Shown here in pieces: positions 54,160 to 64,000 of a DNA stretch of 64,000 nucleotides (position 1 is the stretch's first letter; each line of letters begins with the position of its first letter). The notes beneath the pieces were generated by a model. The model searched no databases and was not told the DNA's origin. It worked only from the letters and a program-made list of their open reading frames with translations. The stretch spans positions 33,523,969 to 33,587,968 of the forward strand of contig CM043942.1 in the NCBI GenBank assembly GCA_014529385.2. Direction: 5' to 3'. The position numbers were made by a program, and so were the translations under genes. Source of the stretch: Adiantum capillus-veneris. Lineage: Eukaryota; Streptophyta; Polypodiopsida; Polypodiales; Pteridaceae.

Positions 54160-54994
54160 ATGACTTGATCCCCTAGAAGTGCCAGTGAGTGCCCATGAAG
54201 GCTGCTCACTTAGTATTTTTGGGTGTTTTGCAACCCAAGTCTTTCCTTAATTTGACTTTTTGGTCCTTTTTTTCTGACCCGGCTATAGAATAGAGCGTAT
54301 GATAGCTCAAAACAAGCGTTTCGGTCAAAGGGTCGTGCCGTGCTTTACAGCCCTCCGTTTGGTCACTCTATACCCTCGGAATCCCTAAAACTGTCAATTT
54401 CCAGTAGGGAACTAAGCCCAAACTAGAAAGTCTAAGGGTGCAAGTGGGAAGAGAAGGGAGGAGAGTGGAGGACTTGTCCCACATGCTCTCATTCCCTCTT
54501 GAGGGAGTAGGGTATATATATAAGAGTGAATCTAGTATATATCATAAGACTGAGGACTGAGGCCTGGGCCTGGGCTTGTGGGCTTGGGCTTGGGCTTATC
54601 CCGATCTATCTTTTATACAAACCAACCCGTCCATTTTTATAACTCACGTTTTTTATTTTCGAAAATTTAACCTTCCACTCACTCGCGTTTTTATTTTTCG
54701 GGAATTTTTCTTCAAAAAATTTAAATTATTTTTTCTTTATTTTATGCATAAATTGCAGAAATTGAAAATGCAAAAAATTTAACGCAGAAAATGCAAAAAT
54801 TGAAACTTGACAAAATCAGAAAATGCAAAAACGCAAGAAATGCTAACTGTGTAGTGCAAACCAGAAAACGTAGAAAACGCAAAAAACAAAAATCTCCACA
54901 CAACTACACACACTCATTCCCTGCCTTTCCTATGATAGAAATTGCACCACAAGAAAGCGTAAAGTGCTTAACCGAGCTTAGTGTAGGGCATTTC
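54160..54994 (-). other. Leader of element 7
   Basis: Between primer-binding site and ATG. Runs of CAGAAAATGCAAAAA-type sequence (plus strand, 54730-54890) and GGGCCTGGGCTTG repeats (54560-54598). No gene. Confidence 0.7.
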
Positions 54995-55014
54995 CCCGGC
55001 AGCGGCGCCAAAAA
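54995..55014 (-). other. Primer-binding site of element 7
   Basis: The reverse complement reads TTTTTGGCGCCGCTGCCGGG, close to the primer-binding consensus of Athila/Tat-type plant Gypsy elements and to 57188-57207. Confidence 0.85.
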
Positions 55015-55605
55015 TGTGCGCTCCTTGCCGCACTGTCGAAGCAAGGGACTTGCCGATACACCTTGTGCGAGCCGTAGAGGGCTCCAAGCACACAACAAGC
55101 CTAAACTAGCAAGCTCAAGAGAGCAAAGGGTGTGTCACTCACCGCTCTACGCTCGCCTTCGTGGTGGATTCCTCGCCGCGATGAAGAAGAAGCTGCAGTC
55201 GTGCCGCGCTCAACCGCTTCACCGCCGTCGTGCCTTCGTAATGCTCGATCGCACACACACTCTCCCTCTCTCTCTCTCTCTCTCACATACACACACACAC
55301 ACAAGGAGGTGAAGAAGAAGAAGATGGAGATGGAGATGGAGCAAGAGCATTCTTCTATTGCACAAATGAGAGAATGAGTGAATTTTAGGTTTAGTTGGCT
55401 TTTATATGAGCTCACCCCATTCACACTTGGGCGCCCATGCTTAGCCAACTAATCCCTTGAATGTCCCAGTTAGAGTGCGCCTCTCATCGGCGATCACTCT
55501 TACCCTTTTCTTATCGGTCCGACAAGCCCGGTACCTGACTCTACCAAATACATAATACACGTTCGTCGTAGGTGATGGGGTGTCCGTGAGCCGTGAGGGT
55601 TAACA
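55015..55605 (-). repeat. 5' LTR of element 7
   Basis: 591 bp, the same ends as 50684-51300. The (CA)n tract is short (55286-55304). Flanked by ATTTC. Confidence 0.93.
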
Positions 55606-55708
55606 ATTTCATATCTCATATAATTAATGGATATAAGTAAAAGAGCTATGTCTTTTAAAACAATGTTTGGCATCAGACACACAAATAAAATTCAGCTTCA
55701 GAAGAGAT

Positions 55709-56181
55709 TAATGGACAACAATAGAAGGATTAATGAAAAATAAACAAATGGTAGACAAAATTTTAAACAACTTATTGTAAGAGAAATAAATGAGTACACA
55801 TTTGCTGATGTCTACAGTTGGAAGATTTAAGACAGAGAGACAAATGAATATTCATTCCTATATTATTATAAAATAGATTCTTTGAAATGAAAAAAAGCCC
55901 CCCCTACCTACATGTTAACTGAGCCGATGTCAGTTAAGAGAAGGTGCTAAAGGTGCTAAAGGTCTAAGACTTGAAAATGTACATCAATGATGAATACAAA
56001 GAAGCAGTAATGATTGGAGTCACACATTTTTCCAAAATGGACAACAATAAACAGATTAATCAAAATTAAACAAATGGTAGACAAAATTCAAAATAGCTTA
56101 TTATAACAGAAATAAATGATTACACATTTGCTGATGTCTATACTACGCAAGATATGTTCTAAGTGTGAGAGAGTTGAAAGA

Positions 56182-56247
<66 letters not shown>

Positions 56248-56405
56248 ATATTCATTCGTGTGTTATTATAGACATAGCGTGTTAACTAAGCCAATGTGAG
56301 TTAAGACAAGGTGCTAAAGGTCCAAGCCTTGCAAATGCACATCAAGGATGAATGCAAAAAAGAAGTAAAGATTGGAGTTACACATTTTTCACATTTTTCC
56401 AAAAC
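55709..56405 (+). repeat. Tandem duplication of about 330 bp
   Basis: Copies about 55709-56039 and 56040-56405 share, in order, GGACAACAATA, AAACAAATGGTAGACAAAAT, ACACATTTGCTGATGTCTA, GATGAATATTCATTC-type, AGTTAAGA(C/G)AAGGTGCTA and ACACATTTTTC blocks. The second copy carries a (GA)n expansion (56186-56244) where the first has only GACAGAGAGACA. Confidence 0.88.
56186..56244 (+). repeat. (GA)n microsatellite
   Basis: About 29 units inside the second copy of the duplicated block. Confidence 0.97.
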
Positions 56406-56626
56406 GGCCATGTATTGTAATTTCTTGATTTATATAAAGTCATCATAATAACATTTTACGGACTCAATGAGAGTTCCAAGCTATGAAGTACATGTCGGTT
56501 AGTGTGCCTAGGTTGCAGATACAGTAAGTTGTGGATCCCTAAAGGACTTGGGCACCCAGGCATTGCATATTTTAACCCTAGGTACATAAGGCCGTGTGTA
56601 AATGGAATTAGGTTCTTAGCCTCATT

Positions 56627-57187
56627 TGTTAAGACCACTTCTAGTTAGAGCTCATGAGGTATATGGCTATGGAGTCCTTGAGCTTCTCTTTGCTCATGTG
56701 ACTTGATTAACACTAATCAATGCTTAATTCTCTTTCACGATGCCTCTTTCACTCTCTTATTATTATCTTTGATTAGCTAGATCTTGACTAATTAGTGGTT
56801 AATCTTGATCTAATCTTGTGTGATTGCCCTCTATTCTTTGTGTGTGCATATAGGTTTGATTGGAGTGTGGATGCTCAATAGATCTATGTGTGTGCACTTG
56901 TGATTAGTGTGTTGCATGATGGGATTAGTGATGTGTGCGTCATTGCAATCGTTAGTGTACGTGATTGGGTTGATTTAAGGTGAAGAGAAGTGGATGTGGA
57001 GATTGCCAATCTTTGTGGCTTAGCTCCTCCTTAGGCCAAGAAGCTCACCTCGTAGAGTTATCGATCGTGTTTCCATGATTAGCTCACTAATTGTGTGTGT
57101 TTCCATGTCCTAGTCGGGTAGCTCATCACTCCGGATTGACATTTATGTGTTGGTCATTGGAGCTATACTGTGATGGTACCCCCAACA
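56627..57187 (+). repeat. Putative LTR of element 8 (Athila/Tat-like)
   Basis: The right end CCCCAACA at 57187 is fixed by the adjoining primer-binding site. The left end TGTTAAGACC at 56627 is a guess from the TGTT...AACA pairing and the TGTTAA start of the element 7 LTR. No second LTR is seen in the window. Confidence 0.45.
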
Positions 57188-57207
57188 TTTGGCACCGTTG
57201 CCGGGGA
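57188..57207 (+). other. Primer-binding site of element 8
   Basis: TTTGGCACCGTTGCCGGGGA, almost the consensus TTTGGCGCCGTTGCCGGGGA of Athila/Tat-type elements. Confidence 0.8.
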
Positions 57208-58941
57208 TCGATGGGCCTATGCTTGTATAATTATGGCATAATCGAGTAAGTTTTGTCACTAATTTCTTCAATAGTTTTCTTTGTGTGTTTATTATTTTGT
57301 GGATTTTGGATGTGCGTGCACATGGGATTGTGTTCAATTTCCCCTAATTGGATACCATATCGTGTGCCTACACACTCTAATTTTTCAACAACCCCTTGTT
57401 AATTTCACTAATTTCTGCTAACTTACACACTAGTTTTCTACTAATTGGACCAACATTTTGTGCTCATGCTTTGATATTTTCCTAATTAGAGGCTTGGATT
57501 TTATTTTAACAATACTAATTTGTGCTAATCACTTAACCACTTGTTGATTTTGAAATGCAAGATTAGGGCTTGGAGCTTTGACAAAATTGGCCTAGACATC
57601 GGGCAATCGGCAATTGGATGGTGCCATTCGATTCAAGATTTGTACGGTTTGTATAGCCGTTGCCAATTTGGTGATTGTGGACTTCTAATTTGTGCATTTG
57701 CATGTCATCGTAATGCTAAATTTTTTCTAGAATCAAATGTGCATAAATTGATGGTTTCATGAGGTAATTTGCATTGTTGATTTACCTAATGCATGCTTGA
57801 ATGGTCAATTTAAATTGTGTGTACTAGAATTAAGTGTGGGTGCACTCTTATTGAGTATGTACGCCTAATTTTAGGTGTGTGTAATTTTCCCTTATGTGCG
57901 CCCCAAAAAATCTATGTGTGCTTAAGGATTTTGCAAATGTGATGATTGATTTGTGATATGGTCATTGCTGATTGGACATTTTTGTGTTCAATTTGAAATT
58001 TTGACATGATTAATTCTTGTGTGTGTGTACCTAAAAGTTGGTAAAAGCTATCAATTATTCGTGTGTGTATGCATAAAAATTGGTTGATGTGCATGATTAA
58101 TTTGATATTTGATTGCAAATTTTATGTGTGTAATGACTAATTGCTTATTTTTTGAGTTCAAAATAGGGTTTTTCACACTTTAATTGTGCTAATTTTTGAC
58201 ATGATTTTACTGATTTAATTGCTGAGTTTTGATTTTTATTACTCAAATTGATTGGCAATTGAATTGAGGTTCTAGTTGAGATTTGATTTGGTTGCACCAT
58301 TTACTTATGTTTGTGGAATTTTCAACAAGTTTTTGGGTATTTTTTTGGATAATTGTAGTAAAAAATTTGGACAAATTTTTGCATTAATTTTTAATTAATT
58401 TTGTAGCAATTTCATAAATTATGATCTCGATAAACTATTTTGGATGCATAACCGCGGTATGATTTTGAGCACTTTGGTGCCCTCATTGGTCGAGTTTTGT
58501 TCGTTTTGCTATTTTATGGGACCGTATTGATGATTTGTCGTAATTAGGATTTTTGTAAAAAAATGCTATTTTTGGCTTGCTTGTACGTGTCAAAAGTGTT
58601 TGAATGTGATTGCAAATGACTTTCAAAAGTTGTAAATTTTTTTTGGTATTTTTAGAGGATTTTTGAGTAATTTTTGGATTTTGACTAAATTTCGCACTAA
58701 TTTGGCATTTCAGATAATTGCGAAATTAAATTTAATTCTTTTTGCCATGGGTGTCTGGCAAAGTTTGACGAGTTTGTGCACTTTGACATGGCTTCGGTGA
58801 CCACTCGATAAGCTTTTGGGTTTTGGTGAAAAAAAGATTTCGACAAGCCGCCCTAGTGAGAACATCCTTTTGTGTGACTAAGATTCAAAAGTTTGAAAAA
58901 ACAAAACCCTCCCCTTGGGAGAAAGCCCGCTCTTTATCTCT

Positions 58942-58944
<3 letters not shown>
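57208..58944 (+). other. AT-rich sequence after element 8 primer site, no gene seen
   Basis: T/TG-rich with many TGTGTG and TTTTTGG runs and no long frame on either strand. If it is the element 8 interior, its coding part is missing or very decayed. Confidence 0.5.

Positions 58945-58995
<51 letters not shown>
58945..58995 (+). repeat. (CT)n microsatellite
   Basis: About 25 units. Confidence 0.97.
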
Positions 58996-58997
<2 letters not shown>

Positions 58998-59439
58998 ATA
59001 TCAAGGATGCGCTTATTGTGTAGGACCCAAACACCATGCGTTCTGCACTTAGATCATTTGGTAAATTGGGAAAAATCTCACAAAATGGGAATCAATTTTA
59101 GAAATTGTTTTGTCCATAACTTGAGCATGCTAACTTCAAATTTGTCGCACATTATAGATCTAGATTCTACTTTTTAAGAGATTTCCAACAATACGATACA
59201 TGCAATGGTTTTGAAAACTTATTTAATAAGTATACTAGGGCCCCACTTTTTTAATGGGAATGGGATATTTCCAACTTTATCTAATATTGACTTGACTATA
59301 AGAGGATCATCATTCTTCAATGCTTAGTTTTCATGCTCCAATCCAACATCACCATCGAAATAAACATGGAAATAATTAGTAAAAACTATATTTATGTTGA
59401 TTTTACGTTTGTATCCCAAACAATGTATGTGTATATAAG
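58996..59439. other. Spacer without recognised gene
   Basis: AT-rich, no coding signal. Confidence 0.5.
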
Positions 59440-59669
59440 TGTTGGATTTAGGATTGCAAAAATGCATACACAAAGCTTAAAGAAGAAGAAGAAGCTCTAG
59501 AGCACACAACACATGAAGTAGTATTGATAGTGTGCAAGTACAAAGATAAGTTAGCCCTAGAGTGACGCCGTGTATATAATGCATGGGGGGAAGAACCTCC
59601 TAGTGAGGGAAAAAGTGCCCCAACGGTCCTAAGTGTGTTCACAGACATCACTGCCAATATATGGCAACA
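59440..59669 (-). repeat. Putative 3' LTR of Copia element 1
   Basis: 230 bp with TGTTGG...GGCAACA ends. On the minus strand it follows CCATGGGGGATT, a polypurine-like tract, and the end of the RNase H region. A TATA-like ATTATATA lies near 59570-59580. No second LTR is found in the window. Confidence 0.65.
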
Positions 59670-59749
59670 AATCCCCCATGGGAATGATGGTATGAACAAG
59701 AGCTCACACTCATGTATAGTGAAGTGCCATGCCCTACGTAGATCAGTCC

Positions 59750-61395
59750 ACAAAGGGGAGCAAGCCCAAAGCTTTGCGAAAAGCTTCAAACTTCTCAAGA
59801 GGAAGTACCTTTGTGAAAAGATCGACAAGGTTTTCTTGTGTTGGCACATAGGCCAAGCTTATCTCTCCCACTGAGAGTCTCTCCCTGACATAGTGATAAT
59901 GCATCTCAACATGCTTTGTTCAAGCATGAGAAATTGGGTTTCACGCAACTACCAATACACTCTAACTGTCAGTGTAGAGAGTGGTGGCAAAATCCTATCC
60001 CCAACACTCAAATCATCCATAAGTCGTCTGAGCCATACACACTCAACTGTAGCTATGAAAGCTATCATGTACACAGCTTCACAACTAGAAGTGGCCATAG
60101 TAGGATGTTTCTTTCTCAACCAAGATATGCATGAGCTACCAAGCATGAAAAAAAACCACTTGTGAATACCCTTGTGTCATAGCAACCAGCCCAATCAGAG
60201 TAAAAAAAAAATGCATGTAAATCTGGCGGCAATGATCCCTCCTTGGGATAGAACAGCCCGAGATGTATGGTGCCACTCAAGTAGTGAAAGATCCATTGGA
60301 CTACCTTCCAATGCTAAGACCCTGGGCTATGCATAAACCTCCTCACTTGTGAGACCAAAACTGAGTATCAGGCCTCCTAATGCATACATAAATGAGGCAA
60401 CCAATAGCTATTTGATAGAGTGTGACATCAAAATGATCTCCAAAATCATGAAAACTAAGCTTTAAACCTGTCTCCATAGGAGTAGCAATAGGCTTGCAGT
60501 CCTCAAGGCCAAATCTACGTAACAATGTCTCAATATACTTTGTTTGACACAAAACAATACCTCCATCTCGCAAAGCAAATAATGATGCAAATGCCCCAAA
60601 TCCAACATCTCAAAAGGGGCATTCAAATAGGCCTTAAAATCAGCAATATGACTCTCATTTGGTCCTGTGACTAGCATGTCATCAACATAGAGAGCAATGA
60701 TTAGGTGTACGTCATCCGCACATTTTATGCTCTCAGTTGGACTATTCTAAAAACCATGTACAATCAAATATGCATGAATCTTTTCATACCAAGCTTGTGG
60801 AGCTTGCTTTAAACCATACAAATCCTTTTTTAACCTGCACACTTTGTTTTCCTGCCCTTTTTGGACAAAACCACGAGGTTGCGTAACATACACCTCCTCA
60901 TGTAAATCTCCATTCAAGAATGCAGTCTTCATGTCCAATTGATGTACATTCCAACCATTATGAGCTGCCAATGCACAAATGCTAGGAATGGTAGTCATAC
61001 AACAAGTATGTGAAAAAGTCTCATCAAAATCAATGCCCTTTGACTGAGCATAAACTTTTGCAACAAGTCTCATCTTATAGCAATCAACAGTGCCAGCTGG
61101 ATCTTGTTTTAACTTGAAAACTCACTTACATCCAATGGACTTTGTACCAATAGGAAAATCACATAAAGACCATGTAACATTCTTCATGATATCATCATAT
61201 TCACTTCTCATTGTAGTCAACCTATTTTTTGAATTTTGTGCCTCATCAAATTGCATATTAACATGATCACTAGGATTTTTATGGTAATAACTCATGTGAA
61301 CAACTTGTTCACCTCTTCACATGTGACCATTTTAGCCAATTTTTGTAACCTGGTAACCAACAAAAACCTCACTAGGTATTTGATATCCCTACCGG
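59750..61395 (-). pseudogene. pol: Ty1/Copia pol remnant 1 (RT and RNase H)
   Basis: On the minus strand, from 61395: a post-integrase segment (GYQIPSEVFVGYQ), EYDDIMKNVTWSL, CK-stop-VFK (TGA for Trp), RLVAKVYAQSKGIDFDETF, HQLDMKTAFLNGDLHEEVYV and LYGLKQAPQAWYEKI (61073-60750). Then MLVTGPNE after the YVDD position, DLGHLHHYLL, KYIETLLRRFGLEDCKP and a damaged RPD segment (60677-60345). RNase H follows (ISWLRKKHPTMATSSCEAVY near 60120, ending near 59755 with VPTQENLVDLFTK in a shifted frame). These are the standard Copia RT/RNase H blocks in order. At least four frame changes or stops make it inactive. Integrase and gag are not recovered upstream. Confidence 0.88.
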
Positions 61396-61473
61396 GCCCC
61401 GTTAGGGTTGTCACAATGCATGGGGGGGGATATTTTATATATATACATGTCTTAAAGGGCCCTTTGTGGGTTC

Positions 61474-61577
<104 letters not shown>

Positions 61578-61734
61578 GATGCATGGCCGTGTAGGCGTTG
61601 GTGCATATTTATAGTGCGCAATAGTACAATTTATTATCACACCACTTCTTCGTAGGTACGTTCTTCGACCTAATGTGGTAGGATGATACAATTGTCCCAT
61701 CCTCCTCACAAAAACAATGTTGGCAATATGCTTT

Positions 61735-61958
61735 GGGTTGATCTCTATTGCAGTGCTTGGCCATTGTTGACCACTAGGCTCATCCTCTTGACTTGAGTTA
61801 CTGGATTTATCCATGTTATCCTCAAAGTCCATCGCATTTATGCAATGGGTTGATCTCTATTGCAGTGCTTGGCCATTGTTGACCACTAGGCTCATCCTCT
61901 TGACTTGAGTTACTGGATTTATCCATGTTATCCTCAAAGTCCATCGCATTTATGCAAT
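61735..61958 (+). repeat. Perfect 112-bp tandem duplication in a gag remnant
   Basis: 61735-61846 and 61847-61958 are identical by eye, each starting GGGTTGATCTCTATTGCAGT. The length is not divisible by three. Confidence 0.95.
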
Positions 61959-62656
61959 ACTCATTGAAATGCTTATGTCTCTTGATGTATAAATGAGCAT
62001 GCAACATTTTGTTTTGCAAGCTTGCTAAAAAGATTGAGACCAATCTCTTTTGTCTTGGCTTCTCATCATTTGGACATCTTGCAACATATTGCTTAAGCCT
62101 GTTCACACAGTCTCCCACTGACTCGTTCTCTTTCTGCATTAATGTGTGTGACCGTGCTATGCTTTGGACCCATCTTAGAAAATGCTGCAATAAAGTCCAT
62201 TTTTAAGCTGTGGAGAGTCCTTTTCATTCCTGGCTCTGAAGCCATAACAATGTTTTTCCCTCGAGAGTTAAGCCAAATCCTTCTATTTGAGTATGAGAGT
62301 TTGAAACTCATTCCGCTCTCAATACTTGCCTAGCTAAAAGAGGCCACATGGTCATGTGGATCCGTAGACCCATCATACTTCTTCACCAACTTTTGTAGTT
62401 TTGAAGGTCTCACTCTCCGAGTGTATTCATCCTCATGTTTTCTCTTGTCATCACAATCAATCATCCGAGGATGATCTACTTTCCTTTCATGTGGCTTGGT
62501 TATCTCTTCCATAGCATTAATGCCACCGATTTCTCCCATAATCATACCTCTCATGTCAAGCATCTGGGTACTCCCAACGATAGGTGGTTCAAACCTTGAC
62601 GGCTTGGTTTCCATTAAATCTCTTGCTTTTAGTGCACCGGTTTCTCCATAGAACAT
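61735..62656 (-). pseudogene. gag: Gypsy gag remnant
   Basis: The minus strand from 62656 has an N-terminal part with LQKLVKKYDGSTDPHDHVAS (near 62390-62330), the usual gag opening. After a stop and frame change comes a segment with HSLKMDFIAAFSKMGPKHST (62220-62150). After another shift comes ENESVGDCVNRLKQYVARCP and SIFLASLQNKMLH (62130-62000), then an acidic tail within the 112-bp duplication. This order fits a Ty3/Gypsy gag core. No zinc knuckle or pol follows; instead a (CA)n tract and Copia sequence lie downstream. It could belong to the Athila/Tat-like element marked at 57188, but opposite strand and distance make that doubtful. Confidence 0.75.
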
Positions 62657-63035
62657 TCTGTTGTCAAGAATTGAGAAAAAGTATCTAAGGTCATTTGGAC
62701 TAAGTCTAACATACTCTTTCTCTTTGGAGTCATATAGTATTTCTACGACTCACTTAACAATCCCCTACAAACATACACGGTGTTCTTTAGCGGATATTCT
62801 ATGAGTGCACTTTCAAGGGATGTGTAGAAGTTTTGTTTTGCGTCTTTGTATAACACCTTTTGTGCGTCCAATGTATTAAGTATACAAAGTAGGATAGTTC
62901 CTTCAAACTCAATTTTGTGCCTAAAATTTTCTTCTCTAGGTGATTTAGAATTTTAATGAAATGGAAACATACCTGGGCTTTCTCGTGTCCAAGTTGGTTC
63001 ATCCCTTGTAGTATGTTTGATTGGAATAGCGTTTC
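62657..63035. other. Spacer between gag remnant and Copia remnant 2
   Basis: No recognised feature apart from possible decayed 3' sequence of the Copia element. Confidence 0.45.
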
Positions 63036-64000
63036 CCAGCTTGTCTGTATTCTTTGGATCCGATGTGATGATGTACATTACTCTATCCTAGTCCACATAG
63101 TGGTCTCGTTGGTTGCATGACACCTTTCATTGCATCCCAATGTTTACGGCCACGATTTGACATGTAGCGACTAACTACTCCGACTACAAAAGCAATGTCT
63201 GGGTGAGTAGCTATCATTGCATACATCAAAGAAACAACTGCAGCTTGCTAGCTGAGTATAGAACTTGAGCCATTTCTACCTTTTTGTCATCAAATTTGGG
63301 ACAATCTTGCAAGATGAGTTTCACATATGAAGGTAATGGGATACTCAATGCCTTCCCCCCCATCATATTGAAACGCTCAAGTACCTTGTTGATGTACTCA
63401 ATCTGAGACAAGTAAAGAAACCGCTTACTTCGATCTCTAACAACCCGCATGCCAAGAATGTGACCAACATTTCCCAAGTCTTTCATGTCAAAATTACTGT
63501 GTAACTTCTTCTTTAAGGCATCAATCTCATCTCTGTTCTTATTGGCAATAAGCGTGTCATCCACATACAAGATCAAAATCAGAAAATTGCCATCCTTGGA
63601 CTTTTTAGTATAAAGGCAATGATCAATTTCACTCCTTCTATACCCTTGGGACAACATAAAGGCATGAAACTTATGATACCACTCCCTAGGTGCTTGCTTA
63701 AGGCCATAAAGGCTCTTCTCTAGCTTGCATACCAAAAGTTTTTTGCCGTTATTTTCAAACCCTTCTCGCCACTGCATGTAAATCTCCTCATGAAGATCAC
63801 CATGGAGAAAGGCTATTCGAACATCCATTTGAATAAGCTCCATGTCTTCTTTGGTTGCCAACACAAGTACACATCGCAAGGAAGTCATTTTGACTGAAGG
63901 AGAGTCCATCACCTGGTGTGATCTTCATTTTGTAGACCCATTTGGATGGTAATGCATAAGTTTCCCTTTAGGCAAAGTGACTAAAGTCCAAGTCTGATTC
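63036..64000 (-). pseudogene. pol: Ty1/Copia pol remnant 2, running off the window
   Basis: Minus-strand reading from the window edge gives ALPSKWVYKMKITPGDG, then an open frame 63912-63226: SLRCVLVLATKEDMELIQMD, VRIAFLHGDLHEEIYM, SLYGLKQAPREWYHKF, ILYVDDTLIANK (the catalytic YVDD), NFDMKDLGNVGHILGM and LSQIEYINKVLERFNM. After a frame change near 63240 the RNase H start is readable (YAMIATHPDIAFVVG, GRKHWDAMK). The RT catalytic box is intact and the frame long (about 228 codons), so this copy is better kept than the Copia remnant at 59750-61395, from which it differs in sequence. The 5' part lies beyond 64000. Confidence 0.88.

Larger units (their letters stand above)
50684..55605 (-). mobile_element. 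Element 7: complete LTR retrotransposon without pol, 4.9 kb
   Basis: On the minus strand, an LTR (55605-55015), a primer-binding site of the TTTTTGGCGCCGCTGCC type (55014-54995) typical of Athila/Tat-like elements, a leader, one long protein, about 1.6 kb without domains, a polypurine tract (51312-51301) and a second LTR (51300-50684). ATTTC at 50679-50683 and 55606-55610 is the target duplication. No RT, RNase H, integrase, protease or zinc knuckle is found in any frame. It probably uses the enzymes of a related Gypsy element. Confidence 0.9.

Overview
This is nuclear DNA of a land plant, mostly layered LTR retrotransposons with a few plant gene remnants. It shows phase-1 introns with GT-AG borders, initiator-Met-tRNA primer-binding sites (TGGTATCAGAGC type), Ty3/Gypsy chromodomain elements, Ty1/Copia elements, LINEs, long (GA)n, (CA)n and (CT)n microsatellites, a PLS-type PPR fragment and a chloroplast triose-phosphate translocator pseudogene. 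The repeat-rich texture and the style of the PPR fragment suggest a fern or another seed-free plant, but that is inference. There is no sign of bacterial operons, CRISPR arrays, rRNA or tRNA genes.

Layout. 1-21061 is a nested Gypsy cluster. Element A (minus strand, 1-1104 plus 7606-10003) is split by complete element 1 (1105-7600, duplicated target ATGTT). A LINE fragment (10004-11548, minus) abuts element 4, whose first LTR is split by complete element 3 (11624-17958, minus, duplicated target GGGAC) and whose gag is cut by element 5 (20093-21061, truncated). A decayed coiled-coil reading frame and a telomere-motif-like minisatellite follow. Element 2 (22185-26183, duplicated target GAAGT) is a complete 4-kb LTR element without pol. 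It shares its LTR, leader and gag N-terminus with element A, so A and 2 look like an autonomous/non-autonomous pair.

26583-33595 carries eight exons of an intact leucine-rich-repeat gene on the plus strand, similar to the conserved plant LRR protein represented by Arabidopsis AT1G15740. Only its C-terminal half is in the window, and its last intron holds a decayed L1-like LINE. 35591-44153 is a large, decayed chromodomain Gypsy element (element 6, duplicated target TTCAT). 44820-46220 is an unprocessed TPT pseudogene on the minus strand, and 47020-47330 is a PPR fragment. 50684-55605 is element 7 (minus strand, duplicated target ATTTC), a second pol-less LTR element with a long protein I do not recognise. 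55700-57210 holds a duplicated AT-rich block and the LTR/primer-binding site of an Athila/Tat-like element. 59440-64000 holds decayed Copia pol on the minus strand, a Gypsy gag remnant and a second Copia RT that runs off the window.

The most interesting theme is trans-mobilisation. Elements 1 and 3 inserted independently, each with its own target-site duplication, yet share the same coding defects, including about 29 residues missing from the integrase core. Elements 2 and 7 are complete insertions with no polymerase. All boundaries, frames and alignments were made by eye, without database searches.
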